Below are positions 35,575-44,130 of a stretch of DNA of 64,000 nt, piece by piece. The position numbers were made by a program, and so were the translations under genes. The stretch comes from an uncultured Eubacteriales bacterium (GTDB lineage: Bacteria > Bacillota > Clostridia > Lachnospirales > Lachnospiraceae). Position 1 is the first letter of the stretch; every line of letters starts with the position of its first letter. The notes under the pieces are model-generated. The model saw nothing but the letters and a program-made list of their open reading frames with translations. It did no database searches and was not told the DNA's origin. The stretch covers positions 62,001-126,000 of the forward strand of contig OMXJ01000003.1 in assembly GCA_900315015.1 (NCBI GenBank), in the 5' to 3' direction.

Positions 35575-38376
35575 ATGGAGAAAAATACGTATAACATACC
35601 AAAAGAAAAAATAGAGGTTGTCAGATATTCGAGTTTTCCATGTGCAATATACAAAAGCGTGAATAATGCTGTAATTGCGGTGGAGGTCTCGGAGGGTTTA
35701 GTTGCGCTCAGAGGAAGAAATGAAAGCAGGGATGACGTAATTGAAAACTTCAATTCTGGCAGAATGTACGACCTGGTTCATCCTTCAGATGTAGCAAGAA
35801 TAGTCGATTTAGGAAGAACGTTTGCAAGCAATCCTAATGGACATTATTTTGCAATTTACCGTGAAAAACTAAAAGGAAGCGATGAGTATAGTATTATACA
35901 GGCATCGGGCTATCATGCATATCTCCCTGATGGTTCTGTTTATGCAGAAATAGTATATACTGACATAACAAATGTCATGTACGAAAATGAAAGAGCTAAG
36001 AAAATATTTGATAATTCCTTAGTTGCGATTTTTGATGAAAATGACAGAGGTATTGCTGTAGTAGATGCTAAAGACCATAAGCTTTATTCATGTAATGCTG
36101 CATTAAGAAGAATTATGCCGCCAGTAAGCATAATGAATGAAAATATCACCTTTGAAGAGTTCTTTTATAAGGATCCGAGCAAGGAATATATACCGTTTGA
36201 GAGAATGGTAGATGAGGGAGAAGATATAGTTGCAGATCCAAATACCGGAAATGATTTAGCGGTAACTGTATCACTCACAGAATGGGAAGGAAAGCAGGCA
36301 TATATAGTAACTGTAACAGAACATAATCATAAGTTCTACGATGATCTGACAAGCCTTCCAAATATGAATTATTATGTATCAAAGGGACAGAAAGAAATCC
36401 AGCACATAAAGGCAGCAGGAAAGATTCCTCTGGTAATTTATTTTGACATACTAGGAATGAAGGCCTTTAATAAGAATCACGGTTTTGAAAGCGGAAATGA
36501 TTTATTAAGGCTTACGGCTAGATATTTAAAGGAAGCCTTCAAGAGAGAATTCATATGCAGATTACCTGATGACCATTTCTTAGTAGTGACCGACGAGGAA
36601 AAGGTTACCGAAAAGATAGAACAGGTACATATTAATATATTAGAGAGCGCAAAGAGCCAGAGCGTAGATATAAGGGCTGGAATATACAAGATAGAAGAAG
36701 AATATATAGAAGCAACTATAGCGCTTGATAATGCAAGACTAGCCTGTGCAAAGGTAAAGAAGAATGTAGATCAGATAATAATGTATTATGAACCGGAGCT
36801 ATCGGTAAAATACGAATTATCAAGATATGTATCAAATAATATTGATACGGCCATAAAGAATGGTTACATAAAGGCTTATTATCAGCCTGTTATTAGAACA
36901 ATAAGCGGAAAACTGTGCGGTTTTGAAGCTTTAGCACGCTGGCAGGATCCTGAAAAGGGAATGATATGGCCAGATGTGTTTATCTCAGCACTTGAGGATA
37001 CTCAGCAGATTCAAAAGCTTGATATGGCAATGATAGAAATGATATGTAAGGATTTAAGGCATAGACTTGACACAGCTCCAGATACCTGCGTAGCCATTTC
37101 TTTCAACCTGTCGAGAATGGATTTCCTCAACTGTAATATTTATGAATACATTGTGGGAATGGTAAAAAAATACAATATCCCAAAGGGCTTACTTAATGTG
37201 GAAATTACAGAGAGCATAATGGTAAGTGACTCATTTATCAGAGATGAGGTAAATAAGCTCAGAAAAGTAGGCTTTGCCGTATGGATGGATGACTTTGGAA
37301 GTGGATATTCATCTCTTAATGTACTTAAGGACTGTGAATTTGATGAGTTAAAGATCGATATGGCCTTCCTTAGCAGCTTCACGGATAAATCAAAGATAAT
37401 AATTGAATCTGTGGTAAAGATGGCCAAGAATTTAGGAATTCATACACTTGCGGAGGGCGTAGAAAATATTGACCAGTATGAATTCTTAAAGAGCATTGGA
37501 TGTGAGAAGGTGCAGGGATATTTCTTCGGAAGACCTCTTCCAAAGGAGAAGGTAAATGATAATCTTGAAGTTCAGAAAATTAATAGAGAATCAGTTGAAA
37601 ACAGGGATTATTATGACAAGATAAGTAAGGTGGATTTCATTACAGATAAATCTCTTGCTGTAATAGAAGTAGTAAATTCTGTACTGAGCTTTTTATTTGT
37701 AAGTGATGAGTACAAGAAAACTCTTAAAAGCATTGGAACTGAAAGTGTTGCACAGGCTGAGCATAACATGAACATGAAAGTGTCGCCTATGTATACGGTT
37801 TATAGGAGCTTTGTGCAAAAGGCGTTAGAAAGCGATAATATGTGCTACTCGACGTATATTGACAGAGGCAACTATATGAAGTTAGGACTTCAATGCATTG
37901 CAAGGCAGAAAGATAGATATACTCTCATCGCAATCCTTGAGAATATCGAAATGAGTGGTACGACTCAGCAGCAGGAAGCCATTAATAACTATATAAGACA
38001 GATCGTTCTGATTTATGACAGCATAAAGCTTTTGAATATAAAAGAGGATTATGTAGAGGAAATAATGAGCGACCATTCCTTTACGAATTTTAAGAAACAT
38101 AGGTATGAAAACCTTGCTTCGTTAAGGAAAGGCTATGCAAATCTTAATATTCATGAAGATGAAATATCAAGATACCTTGCCTTTGCGGATACGACGAATG
38201 TTGCAGAAAGAATTCAGCAATCAGGAAAAGGCTTTGTTACTGAATTCTTCAGGATGCTTGACTTAAAGACAAAGGAATACGTAAAAAAGCAGGTTACCTT
38301 AATAGCAGTACCAAAATCTGATGGAAATGAAATTTTAGAAATCGTTAGAGATGCATCAGGTGATAAAGGAAATTAA
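35575..38376 (+). CDS. Soluble PAS-like/degenerate GGDEF/EAL c-di-GMP phosphodiesterase with extra C-terminal domain
   Basis: A 933-residue cytoplasmic protein without membrane segments. Two PAS-like N-terminal regions (about 20-155 and 160-250) precede a GGDEF domain that begins YDDLTSLPNMNYY but whose active site reads RLPDDHF instead of GGDEF, so it should not make c-di-GMP. The EAL domain (about 425-665) keeps FEALARW, EITES, MDDFGSGYSS, ELKID, AEGVEN and VQGYFFGRP, so it should degrade c-di-GMP. A further C-terminal domain of about 250 residues (680-930) is not recognised. GAGGA precedes the ATG. Confidence 0.88.
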   Translation: MEKNTYNIPKEKIEVVRYSSFPCAIYKSVNNAVIAVEVSEGLVALRGRNESRDDVIENFNSGRMYDLVHPSDVARIVDLGRTFASNPNGHYFAIYREKLKGSDEYSIIQASGYHAYLPDGSVYAEIVYTDITNVMYENERAKKIFDNSLVAIFDENDRGIAVVDAKDHKLYSCNAALRRIMPPVSIMNENITFEEFFYKDPSKEYIPFERMVDEGEDIVADPNTGNDLAVTVSLTEWEGKQAYIVTVTEHNHKFYDDLTSLPNMNYYVSKGQKEIQHIKAAGKIPLVIYFDILGMKAFNKNHGFESGNDLLRLTARYLKEAFKREFICRLPDDHFLVVTDEEKVTEKIEQVHINILESAKSQSVDIRAGIYKIEEEYIEATIALDNARLACAKVKKNVDQIIMYYEPELSVKYELSRYVSNNIDTAIKNGYIKAYYQPVIRTISGKLCGFEALARWQDPEKGMIWPDVFISALEDTQQIQKLDMAMIEMICKDLRHRLDTAPDTCVAISFNLSRMDFLNCNIYEYIVGMVKKYNIPKGLLNVEITESIMVSDSFIRDEVNKLRKVGFAVWMDDFGSGYSSLNVLKDCEFDELKIDMAFLSSFTDKSKIIIESVVKMAKNLGIHTLAEGVENIDQYEFLKSIGCEKVQGYFFGRPLPKEKVNDNLEVQKINRESVENRDYYDKISKVDFITDKSLAVIEVVNSVLSFLFVSDEYKKTLKSIGTESVAQAEHNMNMKVSPMYTVYRSFVQKALESDNMCYSTYIDRGNYMKLGLQCIARQKDRYTLIAILENIEMSGTTQQQEAINNYIRQIVLIYDSIKLLNIKEDYVEEIMSDHSFTNFKKHRYENLASLRKGYANLNIHEDEISRYLAFADTTNVAERIQQSGKGFVTEFFRMLDLKTKEYVKKQVTLIAVPKSDGNEILEIVRDASGDKGN

Positions 38377-38412
38377 ACCAGAAAATAAATAAAACCAAAG
38401 GGGGTTGTCCGC

Positions 38413-38433
38413 AAAAAAGGGTAACCCTTTTTT
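38413..38433 (+). terminator. Intrinsic terminator after the GGDEF/EAL gene
   Basis: A 9-bp stem (38413-38421 with 38425-38433) with a 3-nt loop; the 3' arm itself ends in six T. Confidence 0.85.
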
Positions 38434-38458
38434 GTAAGAAAAGCATGATAGAACGTTA

Positions 38459-38487
38459 TTGCTAAAAAAGTATAATTATGCTATAAT
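38459..38487 (+). promoter_or_regulatory. SigA promoter of the nitroreductase gene
   Basis: TTGCTA (38459-38464), 17 nt, TATAAT (38482-38487) with TG at 38479-38480. Confidence 0.75.
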
Positions 38488-38560
38488 GAGATGGCTTGAA
38501 TATATATCAAGCAAAGACAAATTGAAAGAAATAAATTAAAATATAAAGGAGATAAGGATT

Positions 38561-39106
38561 ATGGAATTATTTGAAGCAATCAAGACAAGAAGAAGTATCA
38601 GAAGATTTTCAAATGAGCAGGTAACTGTAGATAAGCTTAAGGAAGTAGTAGAGCTTGCAGCCATGGCACCAAGCTGGAAGAATACCCAGACAACACGCTA
38701 TATCGCTATCCTTGACAGAAAGGTAATTGACGAAATTGCAACAGAGGCAGTTTTAGGATTTGAATACAATACAAATACAATTACTCATTCACCAGCACTT
38801 GTTGTAGTTACAACAATAAACGGACGTTCTGGTTATGAAAGAGATGGAAGCTTTACAACTTCAAAAGAGACTCATTGGCAGTCTTTTGATGCAGGAATTG
38901 CAACTCAGACTTTCTGCCTTGCAGCACATGGTCTTGGACTTGGAAGCTGCATAATGGGAATTTTTGATGAAGCAAAGGTAAAGGAAATTGCAAAGGTTCC
39001 AGAGGGACAGTCTGTATCAGCGCTCATAGTAGTAGGATACCCGGAAGCAGAGGTAGATACACCTCCAAGAAAGGATGTAGATACACTTCTTAGTGTTATA
39101 CAGTAA
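38561..39106 (+). CDS. Nitroreductase-family flavoprotein
   Basis: A 181-residue FMN-dependent NAD(P)H oxidoreductase. The N-terminal FMN-binding KTRRSIRRFSNEQV motif, APSWKNTQ, and the C-terminal AHGLGLGSCIMG and ALIVVGYPE segments are typical. The physiological substrate cannot be read from sequence. An AAGGAGA ribosome site precedes the ATG and it has its own promoter. Confidence 0.9.
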   Translation: MELFEAIKTRRSIRRFSNEQVTVDKLKEVVELAAMAPSWKNTQTTRYIAILDRKVIDEIATEAVLGFEYNTNTITHSPALVVVTTINGRSGYERDGSFTTSKETHWQSFDAGIATQTFCLAAHGLGLGSCIMGIFDEAKVKEIAKVPEGQSVSALIVVGYPEAEVDTPPRKDVDTLLSVIQ

Positions 39107-39127
39107 TACGCTAAGCCAATATATTGC

Positions 39128-39167
39128 GCCGTGTAACTGCACGCCAAAAGGCGTGTGGTTTCACGGC
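39128..39167. repeat. GC-rich near-perfect 40-nt palindrome
   Basis: Arms 39128-39145 and 39150-39167 pair almost completely (one mismatch, two G-U) around an AAAA loop. It has no T tract, unlike the terminators in this window, and it is GC-rich compared with its surroundings. It could be a REP-like element, a transcript-end stabiliser or a protein site. Confidence 0.7.
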
Positions 39168-39220
39168 TAATCACGTAAAAAAAAGAAATAACAAAAGAAA
39201 TAACAAAAGAAATAGAAATA

Positions 39221-39337
39221 GTAAGAAGAAATAGTAAGAAGAAATAGTAAGAAGAAATAGTAAGAAGAAATAGTAAGAAGAAATAGTAAGAAGAAATAGT
39301 AAGAAGAAATAGCTAGAAGAACTAGTAAGAAGAACTA
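39221..39337 (+). repeat. 13-bp tandem repeat array upstream of the hypothetical gene
   Basis: Seven exact 13-bp units (GTAAGAAGAAATA) run from 39221 to 39311, and two variant units continue to 39337. The purine-rich run leads directly to the ribosome site of the gene at 39360. Confidence 0.93.
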
Positions 39338-39359
39338 GTAAAAGAAAAAGAGGCAAAAA

Positions 39360-39800
39360 ATGAAAATAGAAGGACTTGAAAAAGCTGATAAAGTAACACT
39401 TAGCGTGCAGGCCTATGAAGTAGGCGGAGTAAGTGTTTGCTTTAAGAGAGCCAAAAAGGGCATTGATGTAGGATATGCAGCAACCCCTACCTGGGGAAAG
39501 GCAGAAACAGGAAGTGAGCCTGCAGCAGATAATATTGAAAAGGTCTTAGGCCAGATAATGAACAGGGATTTCAATATCAAGCCTTTCGGCGGAGCAGATC
39601 GTACAATATATTTTACAGTAGAAGATCCAAAGCTTCCAAAGTTTGAGCCAGGAGAGTGGACTCTTCTTGTAGAAACAAATGACAATAAGGTGCTTTTCCA
39701 TATCCATGGAATCAGTCTAAATAATAAGGACCTTGCATATATGATTTCAGTATTCAAGGGCGTACATAAATCAGCAATGGTTTTCGACCAGATAATGTAA
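39360..39800 (+). CDS. Conserved-looking hypothetical protein
   Basis: A 146-residue soluble protein I do not recognise. It has no signal peptide or membrane segment. The sequence looks globular (alternating hydrophobic strands, FEPGEWTLLVETNDNKVLFHIHGI near the middle). A weak AGAGG lies before the ATG. It lies between a nitroreductase gene and a GH43 gene, separated from both by repeat-rich DNA. Codon use is like its neighbours, so it is probably a real gene. Confidence 0.65.
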   Translation: MKIEGLEKADKVTLSVQAYEVGGVSVCFKRAKKGIDVGYAATPTWGKAETGSEPAADNIEKVLGQIMNRDFNIKPFGGADRTIYFTVEDPKLPKFEPGEWTLLVETNDNKVLFHIHGISLNNKDLAYMISVFKGVHKSAMVFDQIM

Positions 39801-39825
39801 TAGAATTTAAAAATAGTTGAAAATC

Positions 39826-39950
39826 AAAAGTTAAAATCAAAAGATATAAGAGAAATAGTAAAAAGCAAAAGATAAAAAGCAAAAGATAAAAGAGAAATAG
39901 TAAAAAGCAATAGTAAAAAAGCAATGGTTAAAAAGCTAAAAAATAACGAA
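39826..39950 (+). repeat. Degenerate AAAAGCAAAAGAT-type repeats
   Basis: About nine imperfect units of 13-15 bp (AAAAAGCAAAAGAT, AAGAGAAATAGT and variants) fill the gap between the hypothetical gene and the GH43 gene. No coding or structured element is seen. Confidence 0.7.
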
Positions 39951-39978
39951 TAAAAAAGAGAGAAACTGGGAGAAATAA

Positions 39979-41448
39979 ATGCCAAATCCATATTTACCAA
40001 CCTGGGAATATATACCAGACGGAGAACCAAAAGTATTCGGAGATAGAGTCTACATATATGGTTCACATGACATAGCAGGAAGCGATAAATTCTGCGACTA
40101 TAAATTAAAATGCTGGAGCGCACCGATTGACGATTTAAATAACTGGAAGTGTCATGGAACAATATTCCGTACGCAGCCAGATAGGGATTATCCATCAGAT
40201 ACAGACTGGACAGATAAGAGTCATTATTTATATGCACCAGATGTAGTAGAAAGAAATGGAAAGTATTATCTTTACAATTATATTATAAATTCAGTAGGAG
40301 TTGTAGCAGTTAGTGACAGACCAGAAGGACCTTTCAAGATGCTGTCAAAGTATAAATGGACCATGGATGATGAAATCTGCGTGAATGGCTGGTTCATAGA
40401 TCCTGGCGTACTTGTGGACGATGACAATAAGACCTATATTTACTGCGGTTTTCAGCGTTCATTTATGGCCGAAGTAAAGGACAATATGTATGAAATGGTA
40501 GAGGATAGCGAAATTGAGCATATCATACCAGTTAAATTAGATCCAGAAAATGGCTATGATAAAGATGAGAAGCTGTTCTTTGAAGCCTGCTCGCCAAGAA
40601 AAATCAATGGCACCTATTATATGGTGTATTCACCAAAACGCGGAAGCAGACTTGCATATGCGACCTCTGATTCGCCAAAGGGACCATTTAAATATCGCGG
40701 ATATATAGTAGATAACGGAGTGAATTTCCCGGGAGGAAATGATCACGGCGGAATAGTACAGATCAATGGACAGTACTATATATTCTATCATAGAATGACA
40801 AATGGCACCATTATGAGCAGAAGAGGCTGCGTAGAAAAAATAGAAATATTAGAGGATGGCACCATACCAACAGTAGAAATGACATCGCTTGGCTTTGAGG
40901 ATGCTCTCAATCCATATAAGGAGACCCCGTCAGACATAGCATGCGTGCTTATAGGAAATGCCTTTATTACAGAAAGAACTATATTTGATAGAGTAATCAC
41001 AAATATAACAGAGGGCGATATCATAGGCTTTAAGTACTATGATTTTGGAGAAGATTTCGGAAGTAAGACCATGAAATTCTTCGCTGAGGTCAATGGTATG
41101 GGAGTGGATGCAGATATTCATATCTATGCTAAAAAGGCAGGAGGAGAAATCTGTAATCAGGAAGAAAAGGAAGCCATATTAGATAAGGCAGCAGAAGGAA
41201 AAACTGAGCCAAAGGACATAGATGCTGCAAAAATAGAAGCAGCAAAGAATATGGAATATGACCTTGGCGAAGAACTTGGAACAGTGCATGTAGGCCGCGG
41301 AAATGGAATAGTAAGCGGACTTATTAAGGCTGTAACAGGCAGACAGGCGATTTACTTAAAGGTCACTACAGAATACCATGACTGGACTAGCATGTACTTT
41401 AAGGGAAGACCATTATTTGAACTAAAGAAATTTGTATTTACAAAGTAA
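39979..41448 (+). CDS. Glycoside hydrolase family 43 protein with C-terminal CBM6-like domain
   Basis: GH43 enzymes release arabinose or xylose from plant polysaccharides. The five-bladed propeller (about 1-310) contains FGDRVYIYGSHD, the YAPDVVERNGKYYLYN blade, FIDPGVLVDDDNKTYIY (aspartate), LFFEACSPRKINGTYYMVYS (acid glutamate) and NDHGGIVQINGQYYIFYHR. The C-terminal part (about 330-489) resembles CBM6 but carries a charged Ala/Lys/Glu-rich insert near 385-425. There is no signal peptide, so it acts in the cytoplasm on imported oligosaccharides. Confidence 0.88.
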   Translation: MPNPYLPTWEYIPDGEPKVFGDRVYIYGSHDIAGSDKFCDYKLKCWSAPIDDLNNWKCHGTIFRTQPDRDYPSDTDWTDKSHYLYAPDVVERNGKYYLYNYIINSVGVVAVSDRPEGPFKMLSKYKWTMDDEICVNGWFIDPGVLVDDDNKTYIYCGFQRSFMAEVKDNMYEMVEDSEIEHIIPVKLDPENGYDKDEKLFFEACSPRKINGTYYMVYSPKRGSRLAYATSDSPKGPFKYRGYIVDNGVNFPGGNDHGGIVQINGQYYIFYHRMTNGTIMSRRGCVEKIEILEDGTIPTVEMTSLGFEDALNPYKETPSDIACVLIGNAFITERTIFDRVITNITEGDIIGFKYYDFGEDFGSKTMKFFAEVNGMGVDADIHIYAKKAGGEICNQEEKEAILDKAAEGKTEPKDIDAAKIEAAKNMEYDLGEELGTVHVGRGNGIVSGLIKAVTGRQAIYLKVTTEYHDWTSMYFKGRPLFELKKFVFTK

Positions 41449-41474
41449 AAAAAGAAAATGTAATTATGGATTTC

Positions 41475-41541
41475 TGTAATGTAAATTAATGTAAAGCGTG
41501 TGATTATGTAATTTTGTAATGTAAATTAATGTAAACCGTGT
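41475..41541 (+). repeat. 40-bp-period direct repeat
   Basis: Two copies of a 27-nt sequence (TGTAATGTAAATTAATGTAA followed by A[G/C]CGTGT) lie at 41475-41501 and 41515-41541, differing at one base. Confidence 0.8.
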
Positions 41542-41599
41542 AATTTATGTAATGATGCATTTTATATAAAAAATTGCATGTGTATTGTCAGGAGGAGCT

Positions 41600-41944
41600 A
41601 TGAAAAAATTGCTGATGTTAGTACCATCACCTATATTAGCAGCGATTCTTGTATTAGATCTGCTTTTGGTGACAGGTATAGGCGTGAAGAACTGGGGAGA
41701 CAGAGTCCCATCAAATAAAGCGACTCAGGTAGCCGAAAATGTTACAGATGCAGTTCTTGATAAAACCGGAGCAGCGGATAAGGTAGGAAGCAATAGTACA
41801 ATTTTAACTATCTTATTTGTGGCCCTGCTCATAGTAGGAGTATATGTTGCAATCGCGCTAGTAATAAAGACTGCAATTAAATTAATGCTGATTGCGTTAG
41901 TAATAGGCGCAGTTGGAAGCGGATTGATAGTCTATCTGCATTAA
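41600..41944 (+). CDS. Small membrane protein, unknown
   Basis: A 114-residue protein with an N-terminal hydrophobic segment (about 7-27), a polar middle part (28-65) and a long hydrophobic C-terminal region (about 68-112) that could form two segments. I recognise no family. The ATG at 41600 has GGAGGAG just upstream and is preferred over a TTG at 41585. Confidence 0.65.
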   Translation: MKKLLMLVPSPILAAILVLDLLLVTGIGVKNWGDRVPSNKATQVAENVTDAVLDKTGAADKVGSNSTILTILFVALLIVGVYVAIALVIKTAIKLMLIALVIGAVGSGLIVYLH

Positions 41945-41980
41945 ACTAGTATAACAATAATAATTGTAATAATTCTAATA

Positions 41981-42045
41981 AAGTCAAGATATGCGGAAAT
42001 ATTGTGAAAAAAGGCAATTTTTCCATTAAATATCTTGACTTTTTT
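41981..42045 (+). terminator. Intrinsic terminator before rny
   Basis: An 11-bp stem (41981-41991 with 42031-42041) encloses a 39-nt loop and is followed by TTTTT. Confidence 0.75.
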
Positions 42046-42205
42046 AGCATATTCGTGTAAAATTTAAATGTTGTAAAAGCGTAACTAAAATGTAAAGTTT
42101 TATGGGGGTATCTGTTGATAAATGTAAAGATAATGCAATGGATATCGTTGGAATATATTTTAGAGCGTACAATGAAAATTTAATAAGTTTTAAGGAGGTC
42201 TTTTT

Positions 42206-43876
42206 TTGAGACTAGAAGCCATTTTACAGGGTTCGGTGATTCTTTACGGTGCTCAGGCTGGCATGAATGCTAGTGCGCCTGCTAAAGGAACAGATGGTTT
42301 ACCGACTGTTGCATGGATTGTTATTCTCTTGGCCGCCGTTGTGATTTCTGCTGTAGTATCAGCCTTAGTTGCTTCTAAAAACGCTTCAAAGAGCGCAGTA
42401 GAAAAGCAGATCGAACTTGAAAAGTCGACTGTTGGAACTGCTGAGGAACGCGCAAAGAAGATTGTTGAAGAAGGACAGAAGGCTGCTGAAGAAGCAAAGA
42501 GAGAAGCTCTTCTTGAAGCAAAGGAAGAGAATATCAGACATAAGAACGAAGCAGAGAAGGAAATCAAAGATCACAGGGCAGAAGTACAGCGCTATGAGAA
42601 GAGAGTTCTGCAGAAGGAAGAAACTCTGGACAAGAAAATGGAAGCTCTCGAAAAGAAGGAAACTAAGCTTGGAGAGGATGAGCAGATTCTTGCAAATAAA
42701 ATTGCAGAAGCTGAAGAAACAAAGCAAAAAGAGCTTGAAGAACTCGAGCGTATTTCCGGACTTACCTTAGAGCAGGCAAAAGAGATTCTGTTAAAATCTG
42801 TAGAAAATGAAGTTAAGCATGACACTGCCGTAATGATCAAAGAAGCTGAGGCAGCAGCGAAGGAAGAAGCCGATAAGAGAGCGCAGGATTTACTTGTTAC
42901 AGCAATTCAGCGCTGTGCAGCTGATTCAGTTGCAGAATCAACAATCTCAGTAGTTCAGCTTCCAAATGATGAAATGAAGGGAAGAATCATTGGCCGTGAG
43001 GGTCGTAATATCAGATCACTCGAAACACTTACAGGTGTTGATCTTATTATCGATGACACTCCAGAGGCAGTTGTTCTTTCAGCCCTTGATCCAATCAGAC
43101 GTGAAGTAGCAAGAATTACTCTTGAAAAGCTTATTGCAGATGGTCGTATTCATCCAGCAAAGATTGAAGAAATGGTCGCAAAGGCACAGAAAGAGGTTGA
43201 GACTGAAATTCGCGAAGCTGGTGAGGAAGCAGCACTTGAGGCAGGTGTTCATGGATTAAATCCAGAACTTATCCGTCTTCTTGGAAAGATGAAGTTCCGT
43301 ACCAGTTATGGTCAGAACGCGCTTAAGCATTCAGTAGAAGTAGCAATTCTCTGCGGATTATTAGCATCAGAGGTTGGATGCGACGTTAGAATTGCAAAGC
43401 GTGCAGGACTTCTTCATGATATCGGTAAGAGTGTCGACCATGAGATGGAAGGTACTCATGTACAGATCGGTGTAGAGCTTTGTAAGAAGTATAAGGAATC
43501 ACCGATTGTCATCAATGCCGTAGCATCACATCATGGTGACGAAGAAGCAAGATACTCAATTTCATGGCTTGTACAGGCAGCTGATACTATTTCAGCAGCT
43601 CGTCCAGGTGCAAGAAGAGAAACACTTGTAACATACACAAACAGAATAACACAGATCGAAGATATTGCCAACAGCTTTAAGGGAGTTGAGAATTCATTTG
43701 CAATCCAGGCGGGCCGTGAAGTAAGAGTTATGGTCACACCTGATCAGGTTTCAGATGATGATATGGTTATTATGGCTCATGATATCGCAAAGAAGATCGA
43801 GGATACGGTTGCGTACCCAGGTCAGGTAAAGGTAAGCGTTATCAGAGAGTCGAGAGCGACCGACTATGCAAAATAA
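42206..43876 (+). CDS. rny: Ribonuclease Y
   Basis: RNase Y is the membrane-anchored endoribonuclease that starts mRNA decay in many Firmicutes. The 556-residue protein has an N-terminal membrane segment (about 33-55), a long charged coiled coil (60-215), a KH domain ([17 protein letters not shown] near 252-268) and an HD domain with [12 protein letters not shown] near 408-419 and SHHGDEEA. The N-terminus is longer than the usual 520-residue form. The start is TTG at 42206 with AAGGAGG 7 nt upstream. Confidence 0.96.
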   Translation: MRLEAILQGSVILYGAQAGMNASAPAKGTDGLPTVAWIVILLAAVVISAVVSALVASKNASKSAVEKQIELEKSTVGTAEERAKKIVEEGQKAAEEAKREALLEAKEENIRHKNEAEKEIKDHRAEVQRYEKRVLQKEETLDKKMEALEKKETKLGEDEQILANKIAEAEETKQKELEELERISGLTLEQAKEILLKSVENEVKHDTAVMIKEAEAAAKEEADKRAQDLLVTAIQRCAADSVAESTISVVQLPNDEMKGRIIGREGRNIRSLETLTGVDLIIDDTPEAVVLSALDPIRREVARITLEKLIADGRIHPAKIEEMVAKAQKEVETEIREAGEEAALEAGVHGLNPELIRLLGKMKFRTSYGQNALKHSVEVAILCGLLASEVGCDVRIAKRAGLLHDIGKSVDHEMEGTHVQIGVELCKKYKESPIVINAVASHHGDEEARYSISWLVQAADTISAARPGARRETLVTYTNRITQIEDIANSFKGVENSFAIQAGREVRVMVTPDQVSDDDMVIMAHDIAKKIEDTVAYPGQVKVSVIRESRATDYAK

Positions 43877-43899
43877 TTAATCTACCGAAAATTAAAAAT

Positions 43900-43933
43900 A
43901 AGCCATGTGAGTATAAACTCACATGGCTTTTTA
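43900..43933 (+). terminator. Intrinsic terminator after rny
   Basis: A perfect 13-bp stem (43900-43912 with 43917-43929) with an ATAA loop is followed by TTTTT. Confidence 0.93.
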
Positions 43934-44027
43934 GTATGCTCAAAATGATTTCATAGGCTTAACTCATGAAAAAAGGGGATACCTTGATTTTTCTAAAGCG
44001 TAGCCCATATTATGAAAAATCTAATAC

Positions 44028-44056
44028 TAGACAAAGCCCAAAAAGAGTGGTATAAT
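44028..44056 (+). promoter_or_regulatory. SigA promoter of leuS
   Basis: TAGACA (44028-44033), 17 nt, TATAAT (44051-44056). Confidence 0.8.
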
Positions 44057-44077
44057 TGTAAATTAGTAGATTTTACG

Positions 44078-44130
44078 AAAGGAGTTTGCCGTATAAAGTT
44101 CATAAGAATTATATGGCAGTTTTTTAAGTC
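44078..44130 (+). promoter_or_regulatory. leuS leader: ribosome site, hairpin and T tract before the start
   Basis: The only good ribosome site, AAAGGAG (44078-44084), is 46 nt before the ATG. Between them is a 10-bp stem (44087-44096 with 44109-44118, one G-U) with a 12-nt loop, followed by six T (44120-44125). This can be read as an attenuator (hairpin plus T tract) or as a structure that brings the ribosome site near the start. A short frame from a TTG at 44086 ends at 44127. Confidence 0.7.

Noticed and set aside
39171-39356. Minus-strand Ser/Tyr/Phe/Leu-rich open frame
   Set aside because: A by-product of the 13-bp array with no start context.
43935-44130. T-box riboswitch for leuS
   Set aside because: The space between promoter and gene is too short and lacks the conserved T-box sequence and specifier structure.
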